A stretch of DNA of 64,000 nucleotides from Nematostella vectensis (Eukaryota; Cnidaria; Anthozoa; Actiniaria; Edwardsiidae): contig NC_064041.1 in assembly GCF_932526225.1 (NCBI RefSeq), positions 1,686,699 to 1,750,698 of the forward strand, given 5' to 3'. Each line of letters begins with the position of its first letter. Positions within the stretch are counted from its first letter, which is position 1. The translations under genes were made by a program, and so were the position numbers. Under the pieces are notes generated by a model. The model saw only the letters and a list, made by a program, of their open reading frames with translations. It was not told the DNA's origin and did not search any database. Positions 59,357 through 64,000 of this stretch are shown here, one piece after another.

Positions 59357-62300
59357 CTACTCTCTGTCCTTAGCCTCGCTTGCAAGACGGCTGTTGTACT
59401 TGTTGATTTGATCATGCATCTGCGATACGCACTGTGCTGTCAGCGGTTTACCGAATACTTCGTTTGTGCACCCAAACTGCCTGAAGAATTGTTGAAGATG
59501 TTTTTTGTAGGTTGGTATGGCTGTTTTACCACGCTTCTTGTAGTGCAACCACATTTCCGCTAGGACTTCTGGGTTGGCAAGGGGCTCGGCGAAGTTCACC
59601 AGTCCTGCGCGGCCGTTAGGAGAAAGACGGCTCCGTACAATCTTCATTGCTTGTAGCATTCTGCAGAGAATATTTGCGAACATTGGTGATGGAAAAGTGA
59701 TGTAAAATGGTTGTATTGATCATGAGCATAATTCGGTTGGGTGCGCCCGCCCCCTTCCCCTTCCCCCTTTGTTAATGACGTATATATCGTATAGTACCCT
59801 TTGTAGGAGAGACAGAGGGAAGGGGGCGGAGATGAAAAAAGATTACAATTTGTGGGAATAATGACATGATGATAGTGATGGTAATGATGATGAATTGATG
59901 ACTGGTTATGCTGACGGCATGATAATGATAATGACTTAGATCAATACCCTTAATCTACCACACTACATTCCTCGAATGCGTCACACCCATAATCAAATCA
60001 TATCATGTGAGGAGAACTCGGCCCAAACCTCCACATGTACTTGCTCATCTTCAGGAAGCACTCCTCCACAGGGATCCCACCACAATGCGCGAATTCCTTG
60101 TTTGAATCCCCCCAGTTCTCTACCATCGAAGCCCACAGGTCATTCGTGGAGAGCGACTTCTGGTTATCCACAACCTTCATCTGGGTACCACCCACCACGT
60201 GCCGAATAGCACCACGGGAATGGTAGGCCTCCGCGGCGTAGAGCAGAGCTTCGGCCAGTTTCTCTGAAAAATAATATCGATCTAATGAAATGGTGGAAGG
60301 ACATTTCCTTTCTTGGAAAACATATTTTGAGAAAATATAATGCCCACCACGATCAAAGATTTCTTAGGATAAAGGCATACATCGCACAAAACTTAAAAAG
60401 CGTGTCTGAGTCGAGTTTTTTTTTCCCACTGGAGACATACGTTGACAAATCGTACTCGAATCTATTAACCACACTCACTGATTCGTGGCGAACGTTGTAC
60501 CTTCCACGTACCTATTTTGCATACAAAAGGTTCGACTGAATTAGATACTTGTTCAGTTCGACGTATGCCTTAAGCCTAATTTGGCCAAACATAGTTAGGT
60601 AAAATCCAGTGATCACCAGGGACGTACACAGGTGAAGGCGCAGGGTGCTCGCTTTCCTGAGCACCGACAAGGAGACCATTTCTTCTTGAAGGATTGTAAA
60701 GTACTATTTCAATATGTTACCTATAACTCCCTCCCTCAGCAAATCCTGAGTACACGCCTGATTATAACGAGAAGATTGGGATGACCTTTTGGGGTGATTT
60801 CGACGTTACATACGTGAAAGTGTACACAAACTTTTATGCCTTGAGTAAACTTTCTGACTCATTGAGTATATGCGCCATAAGAGATTTTGCAATAAGATTT
60901 TTTGTGTGTCGTGTAATCAAGCCACGAGCCCGAAAATGTTTGGTCCTCAGTTTAATTTTCTTGCGCATCGTTTGTGACTAGCTGTGCGCGCCTAAAGTAG
61001 TCTGGGCCTTTGGTTTGCATATTATTTAGAGCGCCATCAGTTAATAAGGATCCTGATCAAACTAATTTAATGTCGTCTTCAGTGCCGTTTGTTCTTATCA
61101 AAGATCATCGTAGAAGATTGGTAGAGGGCATCCAAAGTATGTTAATACGTATTATAATCCTGTCAAGAACAAATGGATGCCGTTTTATAAATGGTCTTCG
61201 GGTAGGAAGCCTGTGATGTTCTAAACCGTTAGGGTCGGGGCCTGTTCTACTAAATGATGCCTGCAAAAACGTAGGAAACACGAGTTGCTGCAAGTTTATT
61301 TGAAATTTATCGGCGTACGGGGATCTAAAGCGATAAAAAATGCGAAAACACTGTTGAAGTGGTACCCAAATATTGTATGCAATGTCCTAATAAGGATTAA
61401 ACCGAGCAAGAAAAAAATAATGTTTTCAAATCAAGATTAATTAAATATAATACTACTGTAAAATAGTGTAGGATAGTTGATAGTTAAAGTGCTATTGTGT
61501 TACCTAGCTTATCTCTAGGGTTCCTGTACCCTCCAGCGGTAGTCATGGCTTGGACCAGCTTCTGGTACTCTCCGTTATGTCTATCGCGGATGTTGCTTCC
61601 TTTGAGGGAGACTTTCTTGTTCAAAGCATCAATTTTCTTCAGCCATTTTATCAGGTTAGTCTTAAGACTGTTCGCTTGTTGCCTGAATGAATTCGTCGCA
61701 CCTTTCACCTGTGTGTTGAGGTACAGTTAAACCGGTAAGTTACTGACCAGGCGATTGGGGTATGGATGAAAGGGGAGGGTGAGGGAAGAGAAATGGGTTC
61801 GCTTGTTGCTTAAATGAATTCGTCTTTTGCTTGCGGAAACTCAGAATTGGAGATGGGTTGAGGGGTTGGGGGTCGAAAAAGCCATATGGGACCCAATGAT
61901 GCGAATTATCCGAATGGAAGACAGAACTTGACTGGAAGCCTAGCTATTACCGTTTTGTTTCTCGCAGGCCAGAGAAGAGTGCGGAACGGGGCTTAGCTAG
62001 AGGCAATTATCTCACCATTTTATCGAAGAACCCCTCGTTGTACTTGTAGACTTTGTAATAGGCGCTGACGAGCTCCTGCGCACGGAACTCGGGCGTGCTC
62101 TCCTCTCTCTTTACACTCGCCTCAAACCCTTGCGGCAACCCACTGAATATAAACGGCATGGCAAATTCCAGAGTAAACGCGTAAACATTCGTGTCGAATA
62201 CAAGCTCTGAAGGCTTCCCGAACTCCTTTTTAAAGAAATTGTTGAATTCCATCGTCAACGTTCCCGAGGCCTCTCCGACTAGTCCGACATCGTAGTCGGA

Positions 62301-63047
62301 AGTGCACGAAGCAGTGCCGTACGGTTCCGGGTAACAGACCCCGGATGAAGGGATGACTGTCTTGCCATCACGTGACCGTTCACAAGGGGCCAGCTTTTTC
62401 CCGCTTTGTTCGTATAATACTTGCGTGACGTATAAATACCTGAAAACAAAAACGTCACACAACGAGGAAATCTTACTTGCGTTACTTCCCTCCTCTACAA
62501 ATGTGCTGTCTTCCACAAAAAATTTTTTTTTCGTAAAATGCCAAGCTCGAAAGCGACGTTCCGGGAATAAGACCCGGATTAATGAATGATAGCCGTCAAT
62601 GGTATAAGGGACTTTTTTAGATCAAATTAAAATGAGCGCATTGTGTGTTCTTGGCCAATAATTCAATATGGTAAATTTCAAAATGGCCGCGCCTCGAAAA
62701 CTATTCAGTTATGATGGCGTAATGTCCCGACGTTTTTCTGACCATTGCGCGTCGTAAATTACCTGGCCGCTGTAATGTAGAGCAGACTGGTGCAGCTTCG
62801 ACTCGTTCGGAAAGCAGGGTTTTTCTTGGTGGCTTCCCAGTTGTTGTTGCGTTTAAAGAACGCTTTGGCCTTCTCGGCTGCCGTTGTGAATTGCCTCGTG
62901 CCAAATTTACCTTTAAAGTTCGGCTGCGAGATCCACATATCCATGGAAGCGTGCTTTTTAAAGCCGTACGCATCTACGATGTTGGTCTTAATCCACTGGA
63001 TATCGTTACTGTTCTGATCTGATAGAGAGAGAGCAGGCTCTGGAGAC
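59357..63047 (-). CDS. Uncharacterised protein, last five exons; possible nucleotidyltransferase fold
   Basis: Minus-strand exons: 63047-62763, 62439-62016, 61708-61504, 60263-60029, 59660-59357 (stop TAG). Phases fit throughout, giving 483 codons of C-terminal protein; the 5' end is beyond the window. I do not recognise the family. Exon 62439-62016 has YGTASCTSDYDVGLVG followed ~30 residues later by ELVFDTNVYAF, which resembles the G-[GST]...DxD...D pattern of polymerase-beta-type nucleotidyltransferases, though the first spacing is short. Other segments: KKHASMDMWISQP, EECFLKMSKYMWRMLQAMK and a Lys-rich last exon (HYKKRGKTAIPTYKKHLQQF). No signal peptide or membrane segment seen in this part. 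Confidence 0.78.
60617..60763. mobile_element. Small element with imperfect inverted ends
   Basis: Starts CAGGGACGTACACAG and ends CTGAGTACACGCCTG (11 of 15 positions pair as inverted repeats). It lies in an intron of the uncharacterised gene. No convincing target duplication. Related starts at 31788 and 58882 suggest a family. Confidence 0.45.
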
Positions 63048-63250
63048 CTGTAAAAATAAAAGTAGACAATAAAAAGGATGATTCGTTACACAAGAAAATG
63101 GACAACATTTTTCAGTAAGGTAGAATTGTGATTAATTCTTGAAAGACGGAAGCCATTAATTCAGAGAGTGTAATTTGTTAACAACGTGAAGACAAAACAT
63201 ACACAGAAAAAAAATATATATATATTAATATCCTTGAGATTTGCCGCCAA

Positions 63251-63375
63251 TACTCGTTTTTAGCGCCCCCTTCGAATATGTGCCCTCCGTATGTCGCAGA
63301 ATAGCGAATAAGCGCCCTTCGAATCTGTGCCCTCCTTATGTCGCAGTGAATAAGCGCCCTTCGAATCTGAGCCCC
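63251..63375. repeat. GCGCCCTTCGAATCTGTGCC short repeat
   Basis: Three to four imperfect ~40-bp copies with GCGCCC(TT)CGAAT.TG.GCCCTCC and TATGTCGCAG. No coding potential. Confidence 0.7.
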
Positions 63376-63454
63376 GTTCAAATTAGTCTCTCCCCCCCAA
63401 AAAGTAAGTAGGACTGAATTGTGAGTCTTATATGTCATGAACTAAACATCTGGG

Positions 63455-64000
63455 GCCGGTTGCACAAAGCCTGGATAAGTTATCCGCCGGATAGGCGCTA
63501 AACGCCGGATAAAATCCCTATCCAGCGAATAGTTATCCGGCGGATAAAATAGCGTTCCACAAAGCGTGGATAGAAGGCTGGATAACTATCCGCCAAATCG
63601 CCATCATTTACCACTAAATGGCTTCCCGTTTCCATGGTAAATATGCAAAGCGCGCTCTGTTTTACGTTCAAACAAAATGGAGACCGTTGAAAAAGCTACT
63701 AAAAGTGCCAGAAAACAAACAGTTTATCGAGGCAAAGTGCATGTAAATCATTGAATGATCACAGGGGATAGTATTTAGCTTCTTCCTGTCTTTGGGAGTC
63801 ACATTTCTCGACAGACAATATAGTTTGATTCCAGTCCTGCCAAAGTTGCATGTAAGTTCGTAGTTCATCAAGAACAGTAAAATTCGTCGTTTGCATGTGT
63901 TTCAACTTTCACTGCGTCTAAAATTAATGTAAATTCTGACAAAAAATTTTGAAAGCAAGTATTCGGTGGATAAGATTTTATCCGACCGCTATCATCCGGA
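63455..64000. mobile_element. Palindrome-rich MITE-like element, cut by the window end
   Basis: Starts GGGGCCGGTTGCACAAAGCC and is full of TTATCCGCCGGATAA-like palindromes, with TTATCCGACCGCTATCATCC at the window end possibly belonging to the other arm. The right boundary lies outside, so type and size are unknown. Confidence 0.55.

Noticed and set aside
59188-59415. Alternative-frame extension (75 codons) past the stop of the uncharacterised gene
   Set aside because: The spliced frame stops at 59357; the other frame starts within the exon and lacks splice support, though it is charged and protein-like.

Overview
This is a eukaryotic, intron-rich window. The gene content (an animal complement C3-type thioester protein, SKI2/SKIV2L RNA helicase, a START-domain acyl-CoA thioesterase and a FAM124-like protein), the Ty3/gypsy and LINE types and the very heavy minisatellite load fit an invertebrate animal. 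A cnidarian, perhaps a sea anemone such as Nematostella, is my best guess; the phylum is inferred, not proven. No prokaryotic features are present.

Layout. (1) 1-22,683 (+): the 3' part of a complement C3-like gene. I resolved 19 exons with consistent phases, giving 895 codons plus stop, from the region before the thioester domain to the C-terminal netrin-like domain. About 2.7 kb of coding sequence is spread over 22 kb of introns that are mostly tandem arrays. (2) 23.1-24.05 kb (-): remnant of a LINE reverse transcriptase. (3) 24,732-26,498 (+): a single-exon ACOT11/12-type thioesterase. (4) 28,126-30,942 (-): a three-exon FAM124-like gene, head-to-head with (5) 31,320-57,974 (+): a complete 29-exon SKI2/SKIV2L helicase gene, predicted 1,282 aa. 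Intron 8 of SKI2 holds an apparently intact, recently inserted Ty3/gypsy element (35,974-41,355) with identical LTRs. (6) 59,357-63,047 (-): the last five exons of an uncharacterised gene with a possible nucleotidyltransferase signature, convergent with SKI2. (7) 63.45-64.0 kb: part of a palindromic mobile element.

Most unusual signal. Many minisatellites in the two large genes sit on splice junctions, and their repeat units carry the splice site plus adjacent exon sequence. C3 examples: the thioester-exon acceptor (39-bp unit), a donor (about 40-bp unit) and another acceptor (56-bp unit). SKI2 examples: the exon 12 acceptor (30-bp unit, each copy with an in-frame stop), exon 13 at both ends (99-bp and 62-bp units), the exon 16 donor, exon 25 donor, exon 26 acceptor and the end of the terminal exon (104-bp unit). 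The LTR element also shows a 15-nt perfect complementarity between the middle of its LTR and the primer-binding position, which suggests Tf1/sushi-like self-priming without a tRNA.

The genes are unrelated in function: innate immunity, cytoplasmic 3'-5' RNA decay, acyl-CoA metabolism and two of unclear role. Nothing suggests an operon-like unit. Splice sites were read by eye from AG/GT context, phase continuity and recalled family alignment, without transcript support.
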